A program made the translations under genes and the position numbers. A stretch of 64,000 nucleotides of DNA, taken from assembly GCA_017482345.1 (NCBI GenBank), contig JAFUNB010000016.1, positions 62,001 to 126,000 on the forward strand. Direction: 5' to 3'. This DNA is from Oscillibacter sp. Lineage in GTDB: Bacteria > Bacillota > Clostridia > Oscillospirales > Oscillospiraceae. The notes beneath the pieces were generated by a model. That model was not told the DNA's origin and did not search any database. It saw only the letters and a program-made list of their open reading frames with translations. Positions 8,258 through 17,199 of the stretch are shown one piece after another. Position 1 is the first letter of the stretch. Each line of letters begins with the position of its first letter.

Positions 8258-9784
8258 ATGAAAGCGATTTTTATTCTGGCGGACAGTACTAACCGCCGCT
8301 TTTTGAACATGTACGGTTCTAAGCACCCCGCCCTGACCCCCAATCTGGATCGGCTGGCCGCTCGGGGCACCGTGTTTGAAAACCACTGGTGCGGCTCCGC
8401 GCCCTGTATGCCCGCCCGCCGGGACATCATGACCGGCCGGCTGAACTTCCTGGAAAAGCCCTGGGGCGGCATTGAGCCCTTTGATCAGACCCTGCCCGCC
8501 ATGCTGAAGACAAAGAACGTCTATACCCGCATGTACACCGACCATTACCTCTATTACGATGTGGGCGGCGAGAACTACTGGAACGACTTCACCGCCCATG
8601 AGATGATCCGCGGCCAGGAATTCGACACCCTGAATATGCCCGCCTGCAAGGAAGGCATCCGCACCGAGCAACGGCCCGAGGGCTACAAGGGAATCTACTC
8701 CGAGGCTCACGACCGCACCTACGGCGCTTTCAAAAGCGAGGAGGAGTATCCCAGCCCCATGACCATGAAGAAGGCCGCCCAGTGGCTGGAAGAGAACGCC
8801 GGGGCGGACAACTTCATGCTGTGGGTAGAGGGCTTCGATCCCCATGAACCCTTCGACGTGCCTCAGAAGTACATCGATCTGTACCGGGAGGAGGACGGCG
8901 ACGACTACGAGGGCATGCCCTGCTACTGGCCCGAGTACCGCAAAAACATCTTCACCGATCAGGAGACCCGCCATCTGAACGTGCGTTACAAGGCGCTGCT
9001 GACCATGACGGACCACTACATCGGCAAGATCTTCGACGTGCTGGACAAACATAATATGTGGGACGACACCATGGTCATCTTTACCACCGACCACGGCTAC
9101 ATGCTGGGCGAGCACGACTACATGGCCAAGAACTACATGCCCTGTTACAACGAGGTGTTCCACATCCCCCTGATCGTATGGCATCCCGACGCAAAGGTGA
9201 AGCGCTTCTCCGGCCTGACCCAGAACATCGACGTGTTCCCCACTATGATGAACTGCTTCGGCGTGGATATGAGCCAGATGCACTATCCCCTCCACGGCAG
9301 GGATCTGACCCCCGCCCTGACCGGCGAGACCGACAGTCTGCGTGACGGCGCCCTCTACGGCTATTTCGGCAAGAGCGTCAACTACACCGACGGAAAATAC
9401 ACCTATCTGCGAGCCGCAAAGGACGAGAGCAACCGGCCCCTGTACGTCTACGCCTCCACCCCCACCACCCTGCGGCAGTATTACGGCGTGGGCTGCATCG
9501 CCCCGGAGGACTATGACAAGATCGGCTTCGGCAACCTCAGCTGGACCAACTATCCCGTCTACAGGTTCCCCGCCGACATCATTGACTACAAGAATCCCTC
9601 TCAGGAGTATTCCAAGCGCTCCGAGCACAACCAGACCACCTGCCTGTACAGTCTGACCGAGGACTACCAGCAGGAGCATCCGCTGGACGATCCCGCGCTG
9701 GAGACCGAGTACGCCGCAAAGCTGAAGGCCGCTATGATCGCTCACGACAGCCCCGCGGAGCAGTTCGAGCGTCTGGGCCTGTAA
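8258..9784 (+). CDS. Cytosolic Cys-type sulfatase (alkaline phosphatase superfamily), copy 2
   Basis: A 508-residue paralogue of the preceding gene, 18 nt downstream with RBS TAGGAGG. Metal strand KAIFILADS, formylglycine motif CMPAR at Cys50 followed by IMTGR, and metal motif TTDHGYMLGEHD (Asp278/His279). Long stretches are shared with copy 1, such as AKNYMPCYNEV and the C-terminal EQFERLGL, so the pair arose by tandem duplication and may differ in substrate position preference. No signal peptide or membrane segment is present. Confidence 0.9.
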   Translation: MKAIFILADSTNRRFLNMYGSKHPALTPNLDRLAARGTVFENHWCGSAPCMPARRDIMTGRLNFLEKPWGGIEPFDQTLPAMLKTKNVYTRMYTDHYLYYDVGGENYWNDFTAHEMIRGQEFDTLNMPACKEGIRTEQRPEGYKGIYSEAHDRTYGAFKSEEEYPSPMTMKKAAQWLEENAGADNFMLWVEGFDPHEPFDVPQKYIDLYREEDGDDYEGMPCYWPEYRKNIFTDQETRHLNVRYKALLTMTDHYIGKIFDVLDKHNMWDDTMVIFTTDHGYMLGEHDYMAKNYMPCYNEVFHIPLIVWHPDAKVKRFSGLTQNIDVFPTMMNCFGVDMSQMHYPLHGRDLTPALTGETDSLRDGALYGYFGKSVNYTDGKYTYLRAAKDESNRPLYVYASTPTTLRQYYGVGCIAPEDYDKIGFGNLSWTNYPVYRFPADIIDYKNPSQEYSKRSEHNQTTCLYSLTEDYQQEHPLDDPALETEYAAKLKAAMIAHDSPAEQFERLGL

Positions 9785-9808
9785 CCTTTCTTGCAACAGG
9801 AGGCTGCT

Positions 9809-11365
9809 ATGCCGAAGAACATTCTGCTGTTTATGACCGATCAGCAGCGGGCCGATCAGGTGGGCTACGCCGGGCACAGCTGCGGCGCAGTGACGCCCAA
9901 CATCGACCGCATCGCCGCCCACGCCCACTTCACCGCCTGCCAGACCACCAACCCCATCTGCACGCCGGCCCGCACCTCCCTCATCACCGGCCGCTATTCC
10001 CGGCAGATCGGTACCCTGACCATGGCGGGTGACCTGTTCCCCCAGATCCCCACTTTCATGCAGGCGCTGCAGAAAATCGGCTACATCACCTACGGCATCG
10101 GAAAGTTCCACTATCTGCAGACCTACCCCTGGTCCACCCCCAGAGGCTGCGGCATGGACCCCGTGGCCGGTGTGGAGGAGATGAAGCACTTTGGCTATGA
10201 CTTCATCTGGGAGACCGCCGGCAAACAGCAGGTGGTGGGCAACTACTGCTTCTACGGCGATTATCTTCACAAAAAGGGCCTGCTGACCGCCGTGCGGGAC
10301 TTTTTCGTGGAGTGCGGTGGCCGCAACGGCGACACCGCCGACCACAATTACGACAAGGCCCTCCCCTGGCCCTTTGACGAGGAGGACTACATCGACGTGG
10401 TCACCGGGCGGGTGGCCCGGGAGCAGTTGGAGCAGCACCCGGCGGACAAGCCCTTCTACATGAAGGTCTCCTTCTGCGGCCCCCATAAGCCCTATGACGC
10501 GCCCCAGCGGTATCTGGACATGTTCCCCATGGAGCGGGAGGACGATTTCCTGCTGCCGGAGGGTCAGGTGCTGACGGAGGGTCAGGTGCTGACGGAGGAG
10601 GAAAAGGAGGCCCTGTACCGCCAGCGCCGCAGCGCCAAGGCCATGATCCGGCTCATCGACGACCAGATTGGCCTCATTCTGGAGCTGCTGGAGCGGCGGG
10701 ACCTGCTGAAAGATACGCTGATCCTCTTTGTCTCCGACCACGGCGACATGCTGGGCGACCACTATCTGATTCAGAAGGGCGTGCCCTGGCGGCAGGCGCT
10801 GAATGTGCCGCTGGCGGCCTGGCTGCCGGGAGCGAAGCCTGTGGGCAAGCGCACCGGCCCGGTGGAGATCCACGACATCGCCGCCACCATTCTGGACTAC
10901 GCGGGACTGGATCCCGTCGAAGCTCTCAGCCGCTCCTGGCCTGCCTACAACGACCGGATCCCCTGCCGGAGCTTCCTGCCCGTACTGGAGGGCAGGGCGG
11001 AGTCCCACCGGGACTTTGCCTACAGCGAGAGCGACTTCACCGAGGAGCGCCACGCAGACACCGTGTTCTCCGAAGTCCTGCGCAAGCGGGGCGGTGACGG
11101 ACGCCGCGCCAACGCATGGCGCACGGTGGTGACGGAGAACAGCAAGTACATCCGCTATCTGGACTATCAGTTGGGCGAGACGCCCTATGAGGAGTTCTAC
11201 GATCTGACCCTTGACCCCATGGAGACGGTGAATCGAATCGACGATCCCGCCTATGGAGCGCAGATCCGACAGGCCCGGCTCCGGATGGACTATGTGGTCG
11301 ACCACTATCCAGCCGCTCAGCTGACGTGGGCCACCGCCTGCGCCGCTGATCGCAACCTCATCTGA
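9809..11365 (+). CDS. Cytosolic Cys-type sulfatase/arylsulfatase, third member
   Basis: A 518-residue sulfatase from a different subfamily than its two neighbours. ATG at 9809 follows AGGAGG by 5 nt. The N-terminus NILLFMTDQQRADQVGYAG is the standard arylsulfatase opening; the formylglycine motif is ICTPAR (Cys51) followed by LITGRYSRQ; the metal motif SDHGDMLGDH gives Asp310/His311. No signal peptide. An 18-nt tandem duplication within the gene repeats EGQVLT around residues 251-262. Three sulfatases of two subfamilies in one operon suggest sequential desulfation of a multiply sulfated substrate, or a range of substrates (inference). Confidence 0.9.
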   Translation: MPKNILLFMTDQQRADQVGYAGHSCGAVTPNIDRIAAHAHFTACQTTNPICTPARTSLITGRYSRQIGTLTMAGDLFPQIPTFMQALQKIGYITYGIGKFHYLQTYPWSTPRGCGMDPVAGVEEMKHFGYDFIWETAGKQQVVGNYCFYGDYLHKKGLLTAVRDFFVECGGRNGDTADHNYDKALPWPFDEEDYIDVVTGRVAREQLEQHPADKPFYMKVSFCGPHKPYDAPQRYLDMFPMEREDDFLLPEGQVLTEGQVLTEEEKEALYRQRRSAKAMIRLIDDQIGLILELLERRDLLKDTLILFVSDHGDMLGDHYLIQKGVPWRQALNVPLAAWLPGAKPVGKRTGPVEIHDIAATILDYAGLDPVEALSRSWPAYNDRIPCRSFLPVLEGRAESHRDFAYSESDFTEERHADTVFSEVLRKRGGDGRRANAWRTVVTENSKYIRYLDYQLGETPYEEFYDLTLDPMETVNRIDDPAYGAQIRQARLRMDYVVDHYPAAQLTWATACAADRNLI

Positions 11366-11369
11366 ACAT

Positions 11370-11406
11370 AAAAAAGACCGGAACCTTGCGGTTCCGGTCC
11401 TTTTTT
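11370..11406. terminator. Bidirectional terminator between the sulfatase operon and iolD
   Basis: Stem 11376-11385 with 11390-11399, loop TTGC, flanked by six A on the left and six T on the right. It can terminate both converging transcripts. Confidence 0.85.
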
Positions 11407-11421
11407 GCATTTAATAGAGGA

Positions 11422-13392
11422 TTAATAGTGACGAGCCTCGTACAGGTGATCCTCCAGAGCCTTGCGGGCAGCCTGGACGGAAGCCTTCTCGGAGACCTCG
11501 GCAACACCGACGCGCCACCAGGCCTCATAGCCCTTGGACATGGTCTTGGGCAGGACCTTGACGTCGATCAGGGTGGAGACGGTCTGCTTCTTGGAATCCT
11601 CGATAGCAGCCTCCAGCTCCTCCTGGGTCTTGACGGTGTAGGTCTTGCAGCCGTAAGCAGCGCCGATGGCGGCGTAGTCGATCTGCATGACCTTGCCCTT
11701 GTGGATGCCGTTGGTCACGCCGGGCAGCAGCATGTTCTTCTCGGTGGTGATGCAGGCGTTGCCCTGGCCAACCTCCAGGTTGTTGATGCAGCCGAAGGAG
11801 GCGTTATCGAACAGAACGACGTTGATCTTCTTGCCGGTCTGGACGGAGGTGATCAGCTCGGAGTGCAGCATATCGAAGGAGCCGTCGCCGCACATGGCGT
11901 AGACTTCCTGATCGGGGCAGGCGATCTTGGCGCCCAGAGCGGAGGCGATCTCGTAACCCATGCAGGAGTAGCCATACTCCATGTGATAGGTGTTGACGCC
12001 GCGGGCACGCCACAGACCCTGCATATCGCCGGGCAGAGAGCCGGCAGCGGCGCAGACGATGGCGTTGTCGTCGATCATGCGGTTGACAGTGCCCAGAACA
12101 GCGGTCTGGCACAGGGAGCAGCCGGTATCCTCGATATACTTCTCAACGCACTCGCGGTTGGCGTCGTTGATCTCGGGGATGAAGGTCTCCTTGTCGGTGT
12201 AAGCGACGTGATCCAGACGGTCGATCTCCTCGAACCACTCCTTGCGGTAAGCGGCGACGGAAGCGGCATAGGCCTCGTCGGTGTGATAGCCGATCTTCTC
12301 CAGCTCAGCGCCGATGGCCAGCAGAGCCTCGTTGGCGTCAGCCAGAACGGGGACAGCGTCCATCTTGGCGGCGTGGAACTCAGAGGGGTTGATGTTGACG
12401 AACTTGGCGTCAGTCTGATACAGCCACTTGGAAGCGGTGGTGAAGTCAGTGTAGCGGGTGCCGATACCGATGACCACGTCGGCCTCGTGGGCCAGCTTGT
12501 TGGCAGCGATGCCGCCGGTGGTGCCCAGACCGCCCAGGTTCAGCTCGTGGGTCCACTCGATGGTGGACTTACCGGCCTGGGTCTCGCCGAAGGCGATGCC
12601 GAACTTCTCGGCGAACTCACGGAAGATCTTGTGAGCCTCAGCGTAACGGACGCCGCCGCCGCAGATCATCAGAGGCTTCTTGGCGTTCTTGATGACCTCA
12701 ACAGCCTTCTCCACGCAGTACTTGGTGGGGATACGGCGGTCGATGCGCCAGACACGCTTGTTGAAGAAGTCCACGGGATAGTCATAGGCCTCGGCCTGGA
12801 CGTCCTGGGGCAGGGAGATGGCGACAGCACCGGTGTTGGCGGTGTCGGTCAGAACGCGCATGGCGGAGATCATGTCGGTCATGATCTGCTCGGGACGGTT
12901 GATACGGCCCCAGTACTTGGTGACGGCCTGGAAGGCGTCGTGAGCGGAGATGGACAGGTTGTGGGGCTGCTCCATCTGCTGCAGGACGGGGTCGGGCTGA
13001 CGGGAGGCATAGATGTCACCGGGCAGCAGCAGCACGGGGATGTTGTTGGCGGTGGCGGTGGCAGCGGCGGTCACCATGTTGCAGGCGCCGGGGCCGACGG
13101 AAGTGGTGCAGGCGAAGATCTGCTTACGGCGGGTCTGCTTGGCATAACCCATGGCAGCCAGAGCCATGCCCTGCTCGTTCTTGCCCTGATAGACGATCAT
13201 GTCCTTCAGTTCCTGCTCAATGCCGTTGCACAGGCCGACGACGTTGCCGTGGCCGGGCAGCATGAAGATGCCCTTCACGAACTTCTGCTCGACGTCGTTG
13301 CCATCCATATCGACGTAGCTGATGTACTGGTTCTCCAGGAAACGAACCAGAGCCTGAGATGCCGTCAGGCGAACGGTTTCCATGTGCTTCAT
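11422..13392 (-). CDS. iolD: 3D-(3,5/4)-trihydroxycyclohexane-1,2-dione acylhydrolase (IolD)
   Basis: A 656-residue ThDP-dependent enzyme that opens the ring of the diketone intermediate of myo-inositol catabolism. It resembles Bacillus IolD along the whole length: GHGN loop, YQGKNEQGM with the cofactor-activating Glu73, [26 protein letters not shown], and a ThDP/Mg motif starting GDGSF and continuing to [11 protein letters not shown] at 13392 follows GGGAGG. The gene stands alone: no iolB, iolC, iolE or iolG neighbour is present, unlike the classical iol operon. It is divergent from an AraC-type regulator that probably controls it. Confidence 0.93.
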   Translation of the reverse strand: MKHMETVRLTASQALVRFLENQYISYVDMDGNDVEQKFVKGIFMLPGHGNVVGLCNGIEQELKDMIVYQGKNEQGMALAAMGYAKQTRRKQIFACTTSVGPGACNMVTAAATATANNIPVLLLPGDIYASRQPDPVLQQMEQPHNLSISAHDAFQAVTKYWGRINRPEQIMTDMISAMRVLTDTANTGAVAISLPQDVQAEAYDYPVDFFNKRVWRIDRRIPTKYCVEKAVEVIKNAKKPLMICGGGVRYAEAHKIFREFAEKFGIAFGETQAGKSTIEWTHELNLGGLGTTGGIAANKLAHEADVVIGIGTRYTDFTTASKWLYQTDAKFVNINPSEFHAAKMDAVPVLADANEALLAIGAELEKIGYHTDEAYAASVAAYRKEWFEEIDRLDHVAYTDKETFIPEINDANRECVEKYIEDTGCSLCQTAVLGTVNRMIDDNAIVCAAAGSLPGDMQGLWRARGVNTYHMEYGYSCMGYEIASALGAKIACPDQEVYAMCGDGSFDMLHSELITSVQTGKKINVVLFDNASFGCINNLEVGQGNACITTEKNMLLPGVTNGIHKGKVMQIDYAAIGAAYGCKTYTVKTQEELEAAIEDSKKQTVSTLIDVKVLPKTMSKGYEAWWRVGVAEVSEKASVQAARKALEDHLYEARHY

Positions 13393-13636
13393 AGCGGGGC
13401 CTCCCTGTAAAAATTTTTGTTTTGTGATAATGACAAAAAATTACGGTAGATTTTGTGCTACTTTTCACAAAGAATCGCGCTTTCTGCCGATTCTCTCGGA
13501 AAAATAGCGAGAGATTCGCGGGGAAAACTTGCTATTTTCTACCCATTTGCCTATATTATAATTACCACATTTCATTTTCTCTTGCAATATATTCTGATGG
13601 AATAACACGATTTTAAGATATTTAAGAGGTGCACAC
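13393..13636. promoter_or_regulatory. Divergent iolD / AraC-regulator control region
   Basis: An AT-rich 244-nt region between divergent genes. It holds an inverted repeat TCTCTCG-N9-CGAGAGA (13492-13498 and 13508-13514) and a second TTTTGT-N7-ACAAAA near the iolD start (13420-13438). For the + strand a TTGCTA box (13529-13534) and TATATT (13552-13557), 17 bp apart, make a plausible promoter for the regulator. The inverted repeats are candidate operators only. Confidence 0.4.
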
Positions 13637-14512
13637 ATGATGGAACGCCGCCGCGAGCAAAAAGAACACGGAACAAGGGAATTCCCCTTTCAGATCTACT
13701 CCGCGCCGGACGCCAAGGACTCCGATCTGGTGCCCTACCACTGGCACCCCGAGGTGGAGATCATCACCGTTCTGCAGGGCGAAGTGGACGTGACCATCCG
13801 GGATGAGCGCCATGTGGGCCGCCGGGGCGATGTGTTCGTGGTGAACGTGGGCGAGCTGCACGAGATCCGGGGCGGCGTGGACAACCTGTTCCGCTCCTTT
13901 GTGTTCCCGCTGGACTTTCTGCAGTTCCGCCGGGAGGACGGCGCCCAGTCCCAGTGGCTGCAGCCGCTGGAGCAGCAGGAATCCCACTTTGCCGCCGTGG
14001 TGGACGGCGCTACCCCCGCCGGACAGGAGATCTTCGCGGAGCTGCTGCGGATCATGGAGGCGGACGACCACCGCCCAACCGGCTATCAGCTGCTGATCAA
14101 GGCGTCTCTTCTGCGGATCGTGGCGCTGCTGGCCGGTGCGGAGCTCATTGACGCCGCCGACACAAGCCACGGCCGCCCGGAGTACCAGAGCCAGATGCTC
14201 CGCGACATCATCGAGTATCTCAACGAGACCTGCACGGAACCGGTGCGCCTGCCGGAGGTGGCCGCCCGCTTCGGCCTGACGCCCCAGTATTTCTGCACGT
14301 TTTTCAAGGAGCACTTTGGCCGTACCCTCATCCAGCACATCAACCTGCTGCGCATCCAGCGGGCCTCCCGCTATCTGCGGGAGACAGATCTGCCCATCAT
14401 GGAGGTGGGCTTTCTGGTGGGCTTTGAAAACTTCAGCTACTTCATCAAGCGCTTCCGGGAGGTCTTTGGCTGCACGCCGACGGAGTACCGGAAAAAGGCG
14501 AGAGAACCTTAA
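13637..14512 (+). CDS. AraC-family regulator with N-terminal cupin
   Basis: A 291-residue transcription regulator. The N-terminal cupin-like ligand domain (about residues 25-100) shows the pattern HWHPEVEIITVLQGEVDV with further His and Glu in GELHEIRGG. The C-terminal 100 residues are an AraC double HTH ending in GFENFSYFIKRFREVFGCTPTEYRK. It sits head-to-head with iolD, so it is probably the regulator of iolD and senses a sugar- or cyclitol-derived ligand (inference). RBS AAGAGGTG precedes the ATG pair; the second Met is an alternative start. Confidence 0.9.
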   Translation: MMERRREQKEHGTREFPFQIYSAPDAKDSDLVPYHWHPEVEIITVLQGEVDVTIRDERHVGRRGDVFVVNVGELHEIRGGVDNLFRSFVFPLDFLQFRREDGAQSQWLQPLEQQESHFAAVVDGATPAGQEIFAELLRIMEADDHRPTGYQLLIKASLLRIVALLAGAELIDAADTSHGRPEYQSQMLRDIIEYLNETCTEPVRLPEVAARFGLTPQYFCTFFKEHFGRTLIQHINLLRIQRASRYLRETDLPIMEVGFLVGFENFSYFIKRFREVFGCTPTEYRKKAREP

Positions 14513-14516
14513 TTGA

Positions 14517-14543
14517 TGCTGCAGGAGATCCCCTCCTGCAGCA
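14517..14543 (+). terminator. Hairpin after the AraC-type gene
   Basis: Perfect 11-bp stem (14517-14527 with 14533-14543) and a 5-nt loop. The downstream tract is ATTATTATATAT rather than a clean T-run, so termination may be weak. Confidence 0.5.
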
Positions 14544-14674
14544 CATTATTATATATCTGCTTTTCAGATCCAAAATTTCTTTTCAAAGTACAGACACGCC
14601 TTTACTCTGTGCTGTATAATGAAAAAATCTAAGGCAGAAAACGCACGGCTGCCATATTTGAAAGGATTATCCCT

Positions 14675-15247
14675 ATGACGATCAGAGCGCGTGAAGAGAG
14701 AACAAAGCGGGAACTGGACAACGCGATGCGATTTCTGTTGCAGGAAAAGCCGCTGGAGCAGATCCACGTCAAGGAGCTGGCGGAAGTCTGCGGCATTCGC
14801 AGGCAATCATTTTACTACCATTTCTCAGATATCTTCGAGCTGTTCACCTGGACGATCCAGCGGGAAAAGCGTCTGATACAGGAACAGCACAGCAAATGTC
14901 TGGCCTGGCACCAGATGATCCAGCTGGTGCTGCAGCGCGTAGATACCAACAAGGCCTATTATCAAACCCTTCTGCGCGTTTCCGGGCAAGAGGGTCTGTG
15001 GGAAATCTTTGGGGATGTTTTCTGTGAAGCGGAGAAGCACAGCCTCGCCTTTTACCAACGGCGGTATGCCGCAGTCTGGAATGCCGGGCTGGAGGCGCAG
15101 GTAAGTCAGATCCTGCGTCAGCGCGGAGATATGACCCGGATCCTCCTGACCTATTGGATCAACAGCGAGACTGCCGCCGAACGGGAGCTCCTGCTGGGTA
15201 TGCTGGGCCGCGAAAGCCGTGACATTTGCGCGGCAACACTTTTATAA
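14675..15247 (+). CDS. TetR/AcrR-family transcriptional regulator
   Basis: A 190-residue one-component regulator. Residues 10-55 form the TetR helix-turn-helix (LEQIHVKELAEVCGIRRQSFYYHFSDIFEL). The remaining helical domain is the ligand and dimer part, typical in length, with no recognisable ligand motif. RBS AAAGGA. The gene is flanked by terminators on both sides and has no obvious partner, so its regulon cannot be read from the context. Confidence 0.88.
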   Translation: MTIRAREERTKRELDNAMRFLLQEKPLEQIHVKELAEVCGIRRQSFYYHFSDIFELFTWTIQREKRLIQEQHSKCLAWHQMIQLVLQRVDTNKAYYQTLLRVSGQEGLWEIFGDVFCEAEKHSLAFYQRRYAAVWNAGLEAQVSQILRQRGDMTRILLTYWINSETAAERELLLGMLGRESRDICAATLL

Positions 15248-15267
15248 CTACATAGCTTCTGCACCGA

Positions 15268-15296
15268 AAGACGGATGGTTACCATCCGTCTTTTTT
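15268..15296 (+). terminator. Terminator after the TetR-type gene
   Basis: 11-bp stem (15268-15278 with 15282-15292), loop TTA, in a T-rich tail TTTTTTGTTTTT. Confidence 0.85.
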
Positions 15297-15408
15297 GTTT
15301 TTATCGGACATTTTGGCGAATATTGTCAAAATTTCTGACACTTCTGAAAATGTGACCGTTTGGGCGAAAAAGGAGTGCCTATACAATAAAAAACAGGAAG
15401 TGATGTCC

Positions 15409-15708
15409 ATGAAAACCATGAAGTACACCGTCATTGTGCAAAGCGCCCTGGGCCCCCGGGCCGGAGAATTGAAGCTGACCGTCTATGAAAAAAGAGTCTC
15501 CGGCAACTTTTCGCTGCTGGGTGCCCAGAACGCTCTGACCGGACAGGAGCTGCAGCCGGACAAATATCTGATCTCCGGTATGCTGACCGCCGGCGTGGGA
15601 AAAGAACCCTACGACGGTATCGTGACGCTGAAAGGCGGCAAGCTGCTGGGCGGACTGTTTACTCCGCATGGCTGCTGGGATATGACCGGCGTCCAGATCG
15701 GCGAATGA
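15409..15708 (+). CDS. Small conserved-looking protein of unknown function
   Basis: A 99-residue soluble protein, not recognised. ATG at 15409 has AGGAAG 8 nt upstream; ATG at 15403 is too close. The sequence alternates hydrophobic and polar residues (KYTVIVQSALGPRAGELKLTV, then a region YDGIVTLKGGKLLGG), which suggests a small beta-barrel or beta-sandwich. There is no signal peptide or Cys motif. Codon use matches its neighbours, so it is probably a real gene. It precedes the recombinase-like regulator by 72 nt and could share its transcript. Confidence 0.65.
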   Translation: MKTMKYTVIVQSALGPRAGELKLTVYEKRVSGNFSLLGAQNALTGQELQPDKYLISGMLTAGVGKEPYDGIVTLKGGKLLGGLFTPHGCWDMTGVQIGE

Positions 15709-15780
15709 CCGCACACCGCCGGGGGCGGGCAAATTTTCCGCGCAATTTGTAACACAAAGATAACATAGGAGAAATGCGCC

Positions 15781-17052
15781 TTGGCAAAGGGAACTTTGAA
15801 CCGTCCGGATGCGGCCGCGCTGACCGGCCTGCTGGAGCGGGAACAATTGAATGTCGCCGGCGTCATTCTGCGCCTCGCCTGGCAGCAGGGGCTCACCCGG
15901 GAGGAGATCGCCGCCCTGATGTGGCGGCAGGTCTCCGAGCTGGACAACGTGCTGCGCCTGCCGGACCGGGACGTTCCTCTGGAGCCGGAGGTACAGGAGT
16001 TTTTGCAGCGCCTGAAAGAGGAGCAGAACGGCCAGAGCCTGTTTGTGCTCTGCTCCCAGCGGACCCGAAAGCCCATCCAGCCGGAGTCCATCTCCCGACT
16101 GGCGCGGCAGGCGCTGGACGAAATCGGACAGGCGCATGTCCGCCTGATGGACCTGCGGCACGACTGGATCCTGCGGCAGCTGGAGACGCAGGACTGGTCC
16201 ACCGTGTCCCGCATCAGCGGCGTGGAGATCCGCGCGCTGCAGGCGCGCTTTTCGGCCTTAACCGCCCAGCACACCCCAAAGGCACACCCGCCCAAGGCCA
16301 AAGGCGAAAAGATCGATGAATTTAAATTGTGGAAGCTCCTGCAGGCGGAAAGGCACACGCCCGCGGGACTGGCCCTGTGGCTCAGCTGGCAGATGGGGCT
16401 CAGCGCCGGCGAGATCGCAGAGCTGACCTGGGAACAGGTGGCTCTGGAAGAAGGCCACCTGATGCTTCCACAACGCACAGCCCCCATCACCAAAACGGTC
16501 AAAAGCCTGCTGGAGCAGGTTTGGGAGGAGCGGCAGCCGGGCGACGATCCCCATGTGCTGCTGACTGCCCAGAACCGCCGTCCGCTGGATCTGCCCCGCC
16601 TGTCCCGCATGACCCGCGCCGCGCTGATCCGGGGCGGACTGGAGCAGGTGCAGCTGCGGGATCTGCAGAAGCAGGCCCAGCAGGAAGCGCTGGACAACCA
16701 GCTCCTGCAATACGCGGAAGAACACGGCCCCCTCTCCCGAAACGATGTCTGCCAGCTGCTGAACGTATCCAAAACCGCCGCCTACAACCGGCTGGACCGT
16801 CTGCTGGCCCGGAAACAGCTGGTCCGCATCGGGACGAAATACTACATCCCCGACCGCGTGGTCCCGCCGGAGGAGCACAGCCAGGTCATCCGCGCCTACC
16901 TGCAGCAGGAGGGCTTTGCCTACCGCAAGGACATTGCCGATCTGCTGCGGATCGACAGCCGCCAGTGCGCTCCCATCCTGCGCCGGATGGTACAGCAGGG
17001 GGAGCTGCAGCAGGAAAAGCAGCGATACTATTTACCCGCGTCTTCCGAATAG
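15781..17052 (+). CDS. Putative regulator: two degenerate tyrosine-recombinase domains plus two winged helices
   Basis: A 423-residue protein with a TTG start, 8 nt after AGGAGA. Residues about 15-160 resemble the catalytic domain of phage-type integrases: GLTREEIAALMWRQV, then LMDLRHDW where DLRHT is usual. The terminal GH...Y segment is altered to GVEIRALQARF, so the nucleophilic Tyr is Phe and the His is Val. A second copy (about 180-300) has GLSAGEIAELTWEQV and stops after LRDLQ. Two winged-helix modules follow (about 310-360 and 365-420). It lacks recombinase chemistry and probably acts as a DNA-binding regulator, perhaps of the SLH gene downstream. Not a known named family to me. Confidence 0.75.
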   Translation: MAKGTLNRPDAAALTGLLEREQLNVAGVILRLAWQQGLTREEIAALMWRQVSELDNVLRLPDRDVPLEPEVQEFLQRLKEEQNGQSLFVLCSQRTRKPIQPESISRLARQALDEIGQAHVRLMDLRHDWILRQLETQDWSTVSRISGVEIRALQARFSALTAQHTPKAHPPKAKGEKIDEFKLWKLLQAERHTPAGLALWLSWQMGLSAGEIAELTWEQVALEEGHLMLPQRTAPITKTVKSLLEQVWEERQPGDDPHVLLTAQNRRPLDLPRLSRMTRAALIRGGLEQVQLRDLQKQAQQEALDNQLLQYAEEHGPLSRNDVCQLLNVSKTAAYNRLDRLLARKQLVRIGTKYYIPDRVVPPEEHSQVIRAYLQQEGFAYRKDIADLLRIDSRQCAPILRRMVQQGELQQEKQRYYLPASSE

Positions 17053-17086
17053 CACCGGTCTTTGTTTCAGGCCGGTGCTGTTTGTT
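17051..17086 (+). terminator. Probable terminator of the recombinase-like gene
   Basis: 8-bp stem AGCACCGG/CCGGTGCT (17051-17058 with 17072-17079), 13-nt loop, then GTTTGTT. It begins inside the stop codon region of the upstream gene. Confidence 0.6.
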
Positions 17087-17170
17087 CCGCCGCTATGTTA
17101 CCCTTGTGGTGCAAAACAGAAAACGAAAACATTCCGTGTTTTCAATCCGGTTAAAACGAGCCAAAAACTA

Positions 17171-17199
17171 TTTACATCGGAACTTTTTGACGGTACATT
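17171..17199 (+). promoter_or_regulatory. Probable sigma-A promoter of the SLH gene, with structured 5' leader
   Basis: TTTACA (17171-17176), 17-bp spacer, TACATT (17194-17199). The transcript would have a leader of about 125 nt containing a GCCCGGG/CCCGGGC hairpin (17244-17250 with 17260-17266) before the GGAGG site, as is common for long-lived mRNAs of abundant surface proteins. Confidence 0.45.

Noticed and set aside
6653..11410. A very long open frame (about 1585 codons) on the minus strand opposite the three sulfatases
   Set aside because: It mirrors the codon periodicity of the sulfatases, has low-complexity His/Val/Gly composition, no ribosome site and no family features. It is an artefact of GC-rich codon use.
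11422..13392. A complete inositol-catabolic operon around iolD
   Set aside because: No other iol gene is present on either side; neighbours are a sulfatase operon and regulators.
15709..15780. GC-rich sequence CCGCCGGGGGCGG as a terminator
   Set aside because: The stem is only 5 bp with a 3-nt loop and is not followed by a proper T-run.
15781..17052. Integrase-like gene as a sign of a mobile element
   Set aside because: The catalytic Tyr is missing, the second domain is truncated, and there are no attachment repeats, excision genes or phage genes nearby.
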